This document shows positions 21,700-31,748 of a DNA stretch of 64,000 nt, piece after piece. Both the position numbers and the translations under genes were made by a program. Source of the DNA: Bactrocera neohumeralis (Eukaryota; Arthropoda; Insecta; Diptera; Tephritidae). Position 1 is the stretch's first letter. Each line of letters starts with the position of its first letter. Below the pieces are notes generated by a model. That model did not search any database, was not told where the DNA came from, and worked only from the letters and a program-made list of their open reading frames with translations. The stretch spans positions 2,849,367 to 2,913,366 of the forward strand of contig NW_026089623.1 of the NCBI RefSeq assembly GCF_024586455.1, read 5' to 3'.

Positions 21700-22180
21700 A
21701 ACAGGTGTTTTCCAAATGCACTATTATATATATGTAAGCAATCAATTTAGTATTGAGTTCTAATATGTCTGAATTTATATGTATGTAATATGTATGCAAA
21801 GTTCTTTGTCAATATGTTTTTATGGTATGTATGTATATTGAGAATATATTATGTGTCTAGAAATTAATTTGTACTAAGTAAACATGCATATATGTATCTC
21901 TGTTTTGTTGGAGGGCTAAGTGTGTTTGGAATACACAACATTAGCATATGTAGGCATTCAATTAATACTTATTAAATATATATTAATCTATACATATACA
22001 TATATTTGTATATATTTATTTAGCGCTAAGCGGTATTGCGGCTTTTAACATGTTTGAATTTTGTTTTATCAAGCCGTTCAAATGTTTACTATTTTTTATA
22101 TCATATAAAACTGTAATTTAAATCATACGTATTTGCATTTATTAAATTAAAAAGAATATACTACGTCCACTGGGTACTCC
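21700..22180. other. AT-rich spacer, no gene seen
   Basis: Many TATGTATA-type simple repeats. No coding sequence or recognisable TE. Confidence 0.5.
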
Positions 22181-22189
22181 GTATGGTAT

Positions 22190-23090
22190 GTTTTTTTTTT
22201 GTTCTATTAGTAGGAAGAAACTTCGAAAGCCGGAGTGCGGAACTTTAATCTCACGGAACCACCTAATAAGGTATTACTTCATGGGAGTGACAAGATATTT
22301 TACGTCTCCTCCTGCTCTACAGCACGGACGGACTGACCCCTATTCTGCTGTAACTGTCTTAATTTAGTCATAATGGAAGTTGCCGCTTCCCGAAGAGCTT
22401 TCCACTTGTCGGAGGACTGACACATAAATACAGTAAAATTTCCACCGTTAAACTACCACCTATTGCAGTTTCTTACTTTTCCTTTATGTTTAAAAACCGA
22501 GAACAATGGAAAAACACATGTTCAGAGTCTTCTATGGACTCCGTACACATCGAACAATGCGAACTGACATTTTGAACAGTGGAAATTCAGGTCCCCATGT
22601 TATCTAGTTACTCACGTATGGATGTCAGGTATAAGTTTGTGGGTCCATCGTCCTTTGGTTTAGGTTTCCCACCGTTGCTGCCATATAATTATGCTCTTTG
22701 TTCTCTCCTCTCTTATTTTGGTTACTGTAATTAACACTGATAGCTCATATAATCTCACGAATTCGTCTCCTTGGATGTCTATGGGCGGCTACTAGCTAGT
22801 CTTCGCTGGATATAGTTCGGAAAGCACTTGTTCCTCTTATTGCCTGTACCCATACATATAGTAGAACTGAGGTCATCACTTTTTTGATTAGAAGTCGACG
22901 GCTGAAGCGCAGAGGGTGTCTGTCATTGTTTTCGATAAGGCATTGTTAACTTATTTCCTTTATTTGCCAAGTGCTCCTTGAATTTCAGTTTGGAGTCCTA
23001 TATTACCCCTAAATACTTTAACTGTGGCTGTGAAGTAATTGCACACTCTCCCATAGTGACAGTTATTTTTTCTAGCAGCTCGGCTTCGCA
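22190..23090 (-). pseudogene. R1-like LINE ORF2 C-terminal fragment
   Basis: Minus-strand frames from 23080 downward give LKYLGV, LDSKLKFKEHLANK, then after frame changes FCTDSMEDSEHVFFHC-like Cys/His text and SSDKWKALREAATSIMTKLRQLQQ near 22400. This order (YLGV...KFKEHL ... EH..F.C...W......AT.IM..LR..Q) fits the post-polymerase C-terminus of R1-clade LINEs. Many stops; no ends found. Confidence 0.55.
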
Positions 23091-23099
23091 TGGGTACTA

Positions 23100-24190
23100 A
23101 ACAATCGTTTCGTAATTTTGTACACGTTTTTGCGTGGGGTCATTAAAAATTAATAAAATGAAGGAAATTCGAACATGAAAATATATTTTTTGTATTTTTT
23201 TTTTTGCTCAATATGAATCTACGCATCCTTTTCTGCGAAGATGTTCGAGCAACAAGCGAAGCGGTGACAATCGGCGATCGTTTGTTCGTTTCTTTCGGCA
23301 CAACTCGGCTTTTCGAACAACAACACAATGTTGCCATGCTTATGCTGTTGTTGTTTTTGTAGAACAATGTTTCAATTTTTGGTTGGTGACATATTCAATT
23401 AAAAATAAATTCTGTTGGGATTCGAACCTACGTGCTCGTCGCAACTTTTCAAGCGCATTCCACCAACACCACCATTGACACTTGTATTGCGTTGTCCTAA
23501 TGATAGTTTTGTTATGCATGAAAGAAATATACAATGGATAGCCGAATGTTACCTCTTTCCTTGCTGCTGCTGCGCATATGTATGTTTGTATGCTTGTGCA
23601 TTATTGAAGTTATGCCCCTTTTTCTTTCGTTTGCCTTTCATTTCTGCGAATTCTCAACTATTTTGCGTATATTTTGGTTGAAATACTCTGCGTTGGCCGT
23701 TGAAAAATTAAGGATATACTTTACAGGATCATTTCTGTAGTTAGTCTTCATTTAAATTTTTTGGAAATCGACCCGCGATGACGAAGTATATCGTTTTATC
23801 TGAAAATACATGTAAATGAGGTTTATGAACTTCATTTCTAATATTGTGTTGTGGCATATTAGAAATGATGTTTCTTCGAAAATCGCTCGCTTACAACGGA
23901 TAAAACGACTTCTGAGTGGTGATTTTAATGAATAAATTCCAAGGTTTTACGCAAAAATAATGCGGCCAATAAGTACAGTACGCTTATGTATGCTTGCGCA
24001 TTATTTTTCTTTCGTTTGTCTTTCATTTTTGCGAATTCTCAACTATTTTATGCGACTTTATTTCTTTCGTCTCTCTTTTCTTTTTGTACGAATTCTTTGA
24101 ATTTCTGAACGCGCACATGCCTATACATACATACATTCATATGAGCATGTGCAGATACACAAGATAGGATAGAAAGATGTATGCCTTTTA
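23100..24190. repeat. Mosaic of short repeated segments
   Basis: Blocks recur locally: 23458-23530 matches 24362-24435 (CCACCAACACCACNATTGACAC ... GAAATATAC), and 23590-23690 matches 23985-24060 (CTTTCGTTTGNCTTTCATTT). GAAGCGGTGACAATCGGCG at 23258 also occurs at 49243. No gene is supported; the open frames here follow the repeats. Confidence 0.5.
23405..23470 (-). other. tRNA-like B-box in a possible SINE
   Basis: On the minus strand GGTTCGAATCC (23418-23428) is a perfect RNA polymerase III B-box. About 45 bases before it, TGGTGGAATGCG loosely resembles an A-box. A full tRNA cloverleaf cannot be drawn, so this is at most a tRNA-derived SINE head or a decayed tRNA. Confidence 0.3.
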
Positions 24191-24198
24191 ACATCGTA

Positions 24199-24332
24199 TA
24201 CTATACTAATAAATATTTTTCGTACTAATAGAAATTAAATTTATCACAGCAATATTATGTATATGTATATTAGGTATATTGCTGTGATAAATTTAATTTC
24301 TATTAGTAAGAAAAATATTTATTAGTATAGTA
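24199..24332. repeat. 134-bp palindromic repeat
   Basis: Arms 24199-24255 and 24276-24332 (57 bp each) are inverted copies with about one difference; the spacer is 20 bp. The arms start TACTATACTAATAAATATTT. This is a foldback MITE-like unit with no coding sequence. Confidence 0.85.
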
Positions 24333-24601
24333 TTACGACATTGTGACTTTTTATGTGCTTACCACCAACACCACTATTGACACTTTCGTGGCGTTGTCTT
24401 AAGTATGGTTTGGTTATGTATGTAAGAAATATACGATGGTTCAAATAATTTTGTTTAAGTATAGAAATATGCTTTTGTAGAACATTAAATTTACTTAAAT
24501 TTATTTAAATTTATTAAAAAAACTTATTTAAATTTATTAAGAAACTTATTTAAATTTATTGAAAAACTGCAAAGAAAAATAAAAAGAAAATTCATTTTAC
24601 T

Positions 24602-24814
24602 TTGGCCCAGTTTTGTGCGCAATACAAATGCAACGTCGATAATGAATACAAGAAATTGACTAAACACCATGATATAAGATATACAAATTATAATATGACA
24701 ACCCAATTCGAAGAGTACAAAAGAGAGATGGTTACGCTGCATATTCCCTTCCGCAACAAAGAGACAGAACTACTTTCCGAGTCAAAATTCCTTCATTTAG
24801 ACTTTGCTTTATAA
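24602..24814 (+). pseudogene. Helitron Rep/helicase protein fragment (plus strand)
   Basis: A 70-codon open stretch ends FEEYKREMVTLHIPFRNKET ELLSESKF, which resembles the FEEY.RE...L.(I/V)PFRNE block of Helitron polyproteins just before the PIF1 helicase part. The first ~20 residues are uncertain. No helicase motifs follow, so this is a short relic. It points toward the Helitron N-terminal fragment on the other strand at 24875-25205. Confidence 0.5.
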
Positions 24815-24874
24815 AATGTGCATAATGAATTTAAATTTTCTTTCATACAAAATGATATGCATTTCTGAATATCA

Positions 24875-25205
24875 CTAAGAAGTATAACTTCTTCCGCGCG
24901 TAGGGACTCCACGCACCTTTTTTTCTTTCGCACCAAACGACGTTATTTGAAAAAGGTTATTGTACCTACGTATGTTGTTTAAAAAATGTACAGAATGTGT
25001 GTGATTATTTGTCAAAAAATTTTTGATTGGCCGAGGCGGTTCCTGCATATTGGAGAGATTGACTTTTTCAGAAGCAGAGCACATACCATTCGGTTTATCG
25101 GCACATTTTTTGGCAGAACACTTACAACAGATCCTATTCATGGCTCCGATTTGGACGGAAGGCTGTTGAGCATAATTAATCTGTGGATCGTATCTGAAAG
25201 CTAAT
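24875..25205 (-). pseudogene. Helitron Rep/helicase N-terminal fragment (minus strand)
   Basis: In one frame from ~25205 downward: AFRYDPQINYAQQPSVQIGA, then MNRICCKCSAKKCADKPNG, MCSASEKVNL, QEPPRPIKNFL and SVHFLNNIRRYNNLFQITSF then GA. The run DxGxM..C..C.A....GMC...GKV.LP....PP..L..L...H.HF..NIR.YN..F..TSFGA is the hallmark start of insect Helitron proteins. It stays open for ~110 codons, then ends in unrelated sequence. The rest of the Rep domain is missing. Confidence 0.65.
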
Positions 25206-25248
25206 GCAGAGATAAAAATATGCCCAACTCATCTCTCATTTGAAATGC

Positions 25249-25321
25249 AATTGCTAAACGTCAAAACCTCCTGAACTCGATCAGCTGTCAAAGTTCAGGA
25301 GGTTTTGACGTTTAACAATTG
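25249..25321. repeat. 28-bp inverted repeat hairpin
   Basis: AATTGCTAAACGTCAAAACC... (25249-25276) pairs with 25293-25320 with one mismatch and a 16-base loop. The right arm is the start of the repeat shared with 20650-21190. Confidence 0.8.
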
Positions 25322-25915
25322 GAAACGTGGGATGGCCAGACTGAAATCTTAACAAAAATATATATAAACGGAGGGATTTGTTGCTTCGCTCTAGACCACT
25401 TAATTAAATGTAAAACAACGATAATTAAAGAAACCACGAAATATAAATGTATTTGATGAAATGTTTTGTCATGTGATGCGTCAACTTTAATGCCCTTCTT
25501 AAGTACTGAATGCTCAAAAGTCAGTTATTTTAATATAGCATAGAAATATTTGTAAAGTTTCTCCATATATTAAATGACCACTATAAAGTAAATTTCAATC
25601 GTAATAAATAAGGGGTCTTTCAATTTAAATGACCAAAAGTTATTATTTTGTCCGATCTGACTATAATGTAAAATATTCAAAAAACGCTAATTTTGAGGCG
25701 CTCTCACACTGGAATAAAGTTAAAACTCGATTACGAGCAAGCCTCTGCGAGCGCTCGATACTCGACTCTCTGGTACGCGATTGCAATGCGTATTTTCATC
25801 GCCTTGCAAAACGATTTTCAGTTTCTGATGAAAATAACGGCGTGGTTTTGATAACCTCGCATGGGAACTATTTCTAGAAAGTTGAGATCTAGATCTTTTG
25901 GTCATTTTAAAATGA
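25300..25915. mobile_element. Short unclassified repeat, second copy
   Basis: Homologous to 20640-21190. Near its right part, TTTAAATGACCAAAAG (25625-25640) is inverted as CTTTTGGTCATTTTAA (25888-25903), suggesting a ~300-bp MITE with inverted ends at the edge of the repeat. No coding sequence. Confidence 0.45.
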
Positions 25916-25919
25916 AAAA

Positions 25920-26640
25920 AGGTAAACGGTACTAAATTTTTTGCTTTAAATCTATAAAAATATAAATTACCTACTATACGACTTTAAAGTATATACGTAT
26001 GTATATAGTACATTCAGTATAGACAATATATTCTGCTAAAATGTGTTTAATTTCGCACACGACTGCTGCGTAGTGGATCGACGGCGGTGGCATTTATACT
26101 CGTAAATATATGTACTTATGTTTTTAATATGAAAAAACACTTTACTTCTTGATACTCACCCCTCTCCAGTACCCCAGTGACACATACCTACATCGCTTAT
26201 TATTACTCGTATTACGGGGCATCTCGGCAGGCGAAATTTTATTTGAAGACATGCTGGAATAGTACGAAGGTAGGAATAGTAGGTAAGTACATATGTGTGC
26301 ATCTTGTATTCCTTTTTTATCGTTAATATTTTAATGAGAATTGTTGGCACCAACATTGAAATTAATACCCTTAAATAATAATAATACCCAACGATTACCC
26401 TCCTCCCTCCCAACTGACGCGAGGGGCGCAATCCGCGAACGAGCGGAATTAGCCGAGTCATAAAAGGCAAGAGAGTTTTAAGCGTTGCGATCTTAAGCTG
26501 CTCAGCTACAGAAACAAAAATTTCAACAGCCAAAATTAAGAATTAGATTAAAGTTTATTATTTTTAAATGTTACTTGTTAAGTGTAGATAAAATAATTTT
26601 TTGTCAGGAGATTAACTATATACGTTTTAAACGGTTAGTG
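25920..26640. other. Unassigned DNA, no gene seen
   Basis: AT-rich, except for a GC-richer patch at 26400-26470. The minus-strand open frame at 26156-26533 has no recognisable motif and low-complexity composition. Confidence 0.45.
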
Positions 26641-27050
26641 TAGTTAATTGTAGATTTCCCTTTACGAAAACCGTGCTGAGAACAAGAAATTAGTGATCCG
26701 GAAGGTTATGTTGTCTGTTATAATTGCTTCAAAAAGCATAGGTATTCGTATTGCTGGCAACTTTACTATTCCCCTATAGTTTTCAATAGATGACCTAAAT
26801 CTACTCATATGGATGGAAATAAGACTTGCATAAGAGATGAATTAAATAGTTTTGTTAGGGGTTGGTATATATGTATATTTGGCACATTTCTTAAGAAAGC
26901 TTGAGGGAATCATATCTGGGCCATAATTATATGATTGCTATAACATATTTAACTGATATAAGACGTCTGCTTCGGAAATGGCAGGTGCATTAATGACAGA
27001 AATCGGACATAACTTATGCTGATGCGGAACATTTTTTGAAGATTTTGGAA
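26640..27050 (-). pseudogene. LINE reverse transcriptase fragment
   Basis: On the minus strand, broken frames contain YGPDMIPSSFLKKCAKY (~26940), SSIENYRGIVKLPAIRIPML (~26790), FEAIITDNI, and SCSQHGFRKGKSTINYTN (~26690). The order GPD.IP...LK..A ... YRGI.KL...P.LFE.II ... QHGF.KG(R/K)ST is the fingers/palm part of a LINE polymerase. No catalytic motif survives and frames shift twice. Confidence 0.6.
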
Positions 27051-27055
27051 AGTAA

Positions 27056-27430
27056 TTGCGCGTTAGCCACGGCGAATACCGCATTCGATGGAATGATGAG
27101 CTGTACGAGATATACGACGACATCGACATAGTTCAGCGAATTAAAAGACAGCGGCTACGCTGGCTAGGTCATGTTGTCCGGATGGACGAAAACACTCCGG
27201 CTCTGAAAGTATTCGACGCAGTACCCGCCGGGGGAAGCAGAGGAAGAGGAAGACCTCCACTCCGTTGGAAGGACCAAGTGGAGAAGGACCTGGCTTCGCT
27301 TGGAATATCCAATTGGCGCCACGTAGCGAAAAGAAGAAACGACTGGCGCGCTGTTGTTAACGCGCTGTTGTTAACTCGGCTATAATCGCGTAAGCGGTGT
27401 CTACGCCAATTAAGAAGAAGAAGAAGAAGA
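27056..27430 (+). pseudogene. LINE reverse transcriptase C-terminal fragment with (AAG)n tail
   Basis: Open for 110 codons to 27385: EYRIRWNDELYEIYDDIDIV, RLRWLGHVVRMDENTPALKV, RGRGRPPLRWKDQVEKDLAS, NWRHVAKRRNDWRAVV. This is the same LINE family as 7315-7760, here almost unbroken. The stop is followed by ~30 bases and then (AAG)5-6 at 27413-27430, which marks the family's 3' tail. The 5' part is missing; truncation on insertion is the likely cause. Confidence 0.7.
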
Positions 27431-27795
27431 ATTGGACCTAAAGAATTCAGCGAACAGATTAGAAATGCTGTGATTGTCACTAGACTTACTAGACTTATAT
27501 TTCATAGCGGACCATAAAACAATTTTGGATTACGTATAATATTATTTTTTACTTTGTTTATATATTTATTATAACATATTTTGTTAAGTTCAGCAAATTA
27601 TTGACACCATTTAGAATATTTTGAATAGACAGCAACTAATCCAGTTTTTATACTCTCGCAACAAAGTTGCTAAGGAGAGTATTATAGTTTTGTTCACATA
27701 ACGGTTGTTTGTAAGTCCTAAAACTAAAAGAGTCAGATATAGGGTTATATATACCAAAGTGATCAAGGCGACGAGTAGAGTTGAAATCCGGATGT

Positions 27796-27828
27796 CTGTC
27801 TGTCCGTCCGTCCGTCTGTCCGTCCGTG
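27796..27828 (+). repeat. (GTCY)n microsatellite
   Basis: Alternating GTCT and GTCC tetramers, typical of mini-me elements of flies. Similar GACG/GACA tracts on the plus strand occur at 58535-58560 and 63690-63725. Confidence 0.85.
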
Positions 27829-28328
27829 CAAGCTGTAACTTGAGTAAAAATTGAGATATCATGATGAGACTTGGTACACGTATTTCTTGGCTCCATAAGA
27901 AGGTTAAGTTCGAAGATGGGCCATAAATAAAGAATTAAAGTGAAATTTGGCACAAAGGATCGCATTAGGAAGGGGCATATTTGGACGTAAATTTTTTGGA
28001 AGTGTTTTGTACATATCTCGGAATATATTTGTACGTAATTTTATTGGAAAAATGGGCGTGGGCCCGCCCCCTACTAAGTTTTTTGTATATATCTCGGAAA
28101 CTACTATAGCTATATCAACCAAACTCTATAGAGTCGTTTCTTTCTGGCATTTCCATATACAGTTCAAAAATGGAAGAAATCGGATAATAACCACGCCCAC
28201 CTCCCATACAAAGGTTATGTTGAAAATCACTAAAAGTGCGTTAACCGACTAACAAAAAACGTCAGAAACACTAAATTTTACGGAAGAAATGGGAGAACGA
28301 AGCTGCGCCCAGGCTTTTTTTTATATTT

Positions 28329-28470
28329 GACCTGGTCTACGAAAAGGGAGCTAACGTGCGAAAACTAGTTTTCTGGGAAACAGCTGTTAAAAATAATCGT
28401 AGTTTCTCGTTATCTCATTAATTGTTCTCCTTTTTTTTGACACCTAAGCCCCCTTTCCGTAGACCAGGTC
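28329..28470. mobile_element. 142-bp MITE nested in repeat A
   Basis: Ends GACCTGGTCTACGAAAAGGG and (inverted) GACCTGGTCTACGGAAAGGG differ at one base. It replaces sequence present in repeat B. No coding sequence; superfamily not determined. Confidence 0.7.
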
Positions 28471-28759
28471 ACATATAATATTTTCTTAACACTCTGATGA
28501 CATGTACGAAATAAGGGTAAAATCGGTTCACAACCACGCCTTCTTCCAATATAACGCTATTTTGAATTCCATCTGATGCCTTCTCTGTATAATATATACA
28601 TTAGGAACCAATGATGATAGCGGAATAAAACTTTACACAAATACGGTATTTAAAAAATATGTAAATGACGGATAATGAAATCCCGATTATCACTTAATCA
28701 TGCGAGAGTATAAAATGTTCGATGACACCCGAACTTAGCCCTTCCTTACTTGTTTTTTC

Positions 28760-29360
28760 TAAGTTTAAAAGCACGAGATGTTTTCTTTTTTTTTTTATTT
28801 GCATAATTCTTTCGAAAATCATAAATTAGAACTAATTTTTTGAGTAACAACACACTTCGAAACATATCTTTCGAATGGAATGTCCAAATTGAATAATTCA
28901 AACGATTATATAATGGTATTGAAATACAATTAGATATGAAGTCATTTGAAGATTTTATAGCTATGGCATTTATATATATTCATTAAAATGATAAAAACAC
29001 TTATGGTTTGCAAATGTGTGGAACGTTATTTTGTTCTATAATGAATAGCACGAGCTAAACTGAGAATGCAAATTATCCCTACTCAGCGTTGTGCGCTGGG
29101 TTTGTGGCCCGCCACCTAAAAAACCCCGAAAATGAAAACTAAACAGCACCCTCGGAAGCAATCACTACATACCTGTAAAATTTCCACCCTCAGAACGTCT
29201 GCAAACAAAACACAGCAATATATAAAGTATTAACACAAGCTGATAAAGAAATAACTCTTAATATAGTAAGTAAGTTTAACGTGTAGGATACGTTCCATCA
29301 AAATAGAGCGCAATGCAAAGCAGCAATGAACGAGGCTATCTTAACATGTAAATAATGGGG
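28760..29360. other. Unassigned DNA, no gene seen
   Basis: AT-rich to ~29040, then ~300 bases of more balanced composition (GTTGTGCGCTGGGTTTGTGG) that may be a remnant of a LINE 5' part. No domain recognised. Confidence 0.4.
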
Positions 29361-29362
29361 TT

Positions 29363-30336
29363 ATGATAAAGAGGGCTAATTTAATAAATATATATGTACA
29401 TCGAATTGGCGTATTATCTTTACGGATGGATCTAAGACATCAGACCACACCTCGTTGGCCGTTGTGTACAATATTCACCGCCGAAGCTTTAGCTATTGAA
29501 CTTGCTGTTGAGCATGCTAAAAAAAATAGAGGAAAATATTTGATTTGCAGTGACAGTAAATCATGCAATGCGGCAATTCAATCACCTGCAAATTTCCACA
29601 AGATAATTTCATCAATCAGAAACTCCCTCATTGCGGCTGGAAGTAATATCAAGCTTTTGTGGATCCCAGGCCATGTGGGAATCTCAGGAAACGAACGAGC
29701 TGATACTGTCGCGAAAGAAGTTAGCAGATCCCCTACCCTAATGTTCGACTTTTTAAGCAAGGGCGATTTGTACAGGCATATTAAGATAAGAAGAAAAAAT
29801 CTGGAATTCTCGGACTGGGTGTCGCAAAACCATCACTACATTGGAATAAACCCAAGGAGAATCACTCCAACTTACCCTGCAAACACGGCAAGCAACATCC
29901 TGAAGCCGTACATACGCCTAAGGCTTGGCCACACTATATTTAGCCACCCTCATCTTCTGACAAGGAGCGACCCACCTTGCTGCCCGCTATGCAATGGCCC
30001 AAATACAGTTAAGCACCTAATTTCGCAATGTCCGAACACAAGGCAGACTGAGTGCTCTGGTAACAATTCCACAATGGAGGCACTATCTACACCCAGTCAT
30101 GACAACACTGTGTATATTTACCATTTCCCTAAAGATAATAACGTCCTTAACCTAATTTAGCGTAGTTTAAGATATCATAGTTAAAATATCATATATAGTT
30201 ACTAGTACTACGAACTTAAGCAACAAAACTTAGTATTAAAACGATGACTGAAAGCCTTGCAGCTAGTGTCATTTTAAAGTTTATGCTGTAATTTATTGCT
30301 GGGTAAACTGTTATAAATAAATAAATAAATAAACTA
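29363..30336 (+). pseudogene. I-type LINE 3' end: RNase H, C-terminus, TAAA tail
   Basis: RNase H begins in another phase near 29418 (FTDGSKTSDHTSLAVV), then continues in the 29363 frame: TAEALAIELAVEHA, LICSDSKSC, LLWIPGHVGISGNERADTVA. A C-terminal block follows (RLRLGHTIFSHPHLL; CCPLCNGPNTVKHLISQCP) with its CX2C...H...C pattern. The stop at 30158-30160 is followed by a 3' UTR and (AAAT)n at 30315-30335. It is a 5'-truncated copy of an I-clade LINE, related to but distinct from that at 8973-10365. A frameshift lies near the start of RNase H. Confidence 0.75.
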
Positions 30337-30556
30337 AATATATATGTATGTATACATATATAAAACAAGAACTAAACCAAACAAGCATTTCTCACATAAA
30401 TCAAAAAACGAATATATTTATAAAAAAACAAAAATAAAACTTTAAATCAGTCAGATCATTCCGTCTCCTTTGTGTTTCCAATTTTCTGTTCTTTTGTCAA
30501 TAATGTAGTTCGTTTTCCTTTTGCGTTTTGTTGTTAATAAGTAAATAAAGCATGTA

Positions 30557-31064
30557 AGTTAACGACAGCCTCCGCATAGCAACCTTACTATAACTGTAAA
30601 TAAAATTGAATCTTTGCATTTTGCAATTACACTGTCTCATTAATTAAAAATCTTTATTAAGGTTTTTGATTATTTAAGAATTCGATATGCTTTTTCCGTT
30701 CTGAATCCAATAATCCATTCTTATCAAAACAATATCGCTCGCCCTCACAAGAAGGCATAACAATAACAATTGAAAAGAAAACAGAACGCTTACAGTTCTG
30801 CAGGAATATGCTGTAACAGCTACTATTGTAATTAACTCTTTGTTCTGGATTCAATCAAGCTGATGCTAACACTGCAGCTTTAGATTTAACTTTAAGTAAA
30901 TAAGACCAAAATGTATAAATATAAGTTTTTCGAAAATAAAGATTTGATTTGTATCTTGCAATCCACTGGAACCACACGTGTTCGTATTTCATCCGCGTGT
31001 TCGCGGATATATATTAAAATATATGTATGTTTTTTTCAAAATTCCCTCGTCGCGGGAATTAATT
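30557..31064 (+). repeat. 5' LTR of the old gypsy-type element, with primer site
   Basis: 508 bp. TGGCGCCCAACGTGGAGC starts on its last base. It matches 53583-53667 plus 58158-58838 (minus the 58425-58685 insert) with many small differences, so the insertion is old. The open frame at 30657-30854 is within the LTR and is not a gene. Confidence 0.85.
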
Positions 31065-31086
31065 GGCGCCCAACGTGGAGCACAAA

Positions 31087-31300
31087 GTCAAAAGTGCCTA
31101 CTAAAGTGAAGAAAAGTAAAAAGTAAAGTAAAAATTATATAAAAAATTCTCTTATAAAGAAATAGTTTAACACGAAGTAAAAAGAGCCTACTAAGGTGAA
31201 GAAAAGTAAAAAGTAAAGTAAAAATTATATAAAAAATTCTCTTATAAAGAAATAGTGTAACACGAAGTAAAAAGTGCTTACTAAAGTGAAGAATAAAGAA
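31087..31300 (+). repeat. 90-bp tandem repeat in the gypsy leader
   Basis: The GTGCCTACTAAAGTGAAG-type phrase recurs at 31094, 31184 and 31274, exactly 90 bases apart, with few changes. It lies directly after the primer site. Confidence 0.8.
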
Positions 31301-31748
31301 ATAATTAAAAATAAAAAAATAAAGAAATAATTAAAAAAAACTTCTATAAGGATGTAGCTTAATGAGAAGTATTAGTACCTAAGTGAAAAAAAAATAATTG
31401 CAACAATTTTTTTTTTGAAAAGAAATAGTATTAGTGATTAATAAAGTGAAAAATAAAAAAAACTTAATTACACAAATTTTTGAAAAACTATTTGTGCCTA
31501 CCAAAAATTTAGAAGGAAAGTGACTAAAATGTGTAAGGATAACTTTCACTAAAAAAATAACAAAAATAACTACAAGAGTGTTAATAACCAAGAAAAAACT
31601 GAAATAAACTGAACAAGCAACGAAGTGACAATCACAGGATAATAAAAACAAGAAATTTAAAAAAAAACATTTTTTTTTTAATAATTTATAAGAAAAGTAA
31701 CAGTGACCGAAAAAGTGTAAGTGAAAAACTTTAACTAAAAAATAACAA
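31301..31748. other. A-rich gypsy leader, no gene
   Basis: Non-coding A/T-rich sequence between the leader repeat and repeat B. The minus-strand open frame at 31379-31804 is low complexity (F/L/C-rich from poly-A) and rejected. Confidence 0.55.

Larger units (their letters stand above)
27650..28755 (+). mobile_element. Mini-me-like repeat A
   Basis: Begins TTTATACTCTCGCAAC and ends ...CTTCCTTACTTGTT. It holds a (GTCY)n tract (27796-27828), several blocks of the form GGGCGTGG / CCACGCCC, and a hairpin at the far end (TTCGATGACACCCGAA, 28709-28724). Repeat B at 31749-32735 is the same family in the opposite orientation. No coding sequence; open frames follow the repeat. It contains a nested MITE at 28329-28470. 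Confidence 0.75.

Noticed and set aside
26156..26533. 125-codon minus-strand frame
   Set aside because: No motif, atypical composition; likely chance.
27611..28252. Several frames in mini-me-like repeat A
   Set aside because: They recur in repeat B with the same repeat-driven content and no protein motif.
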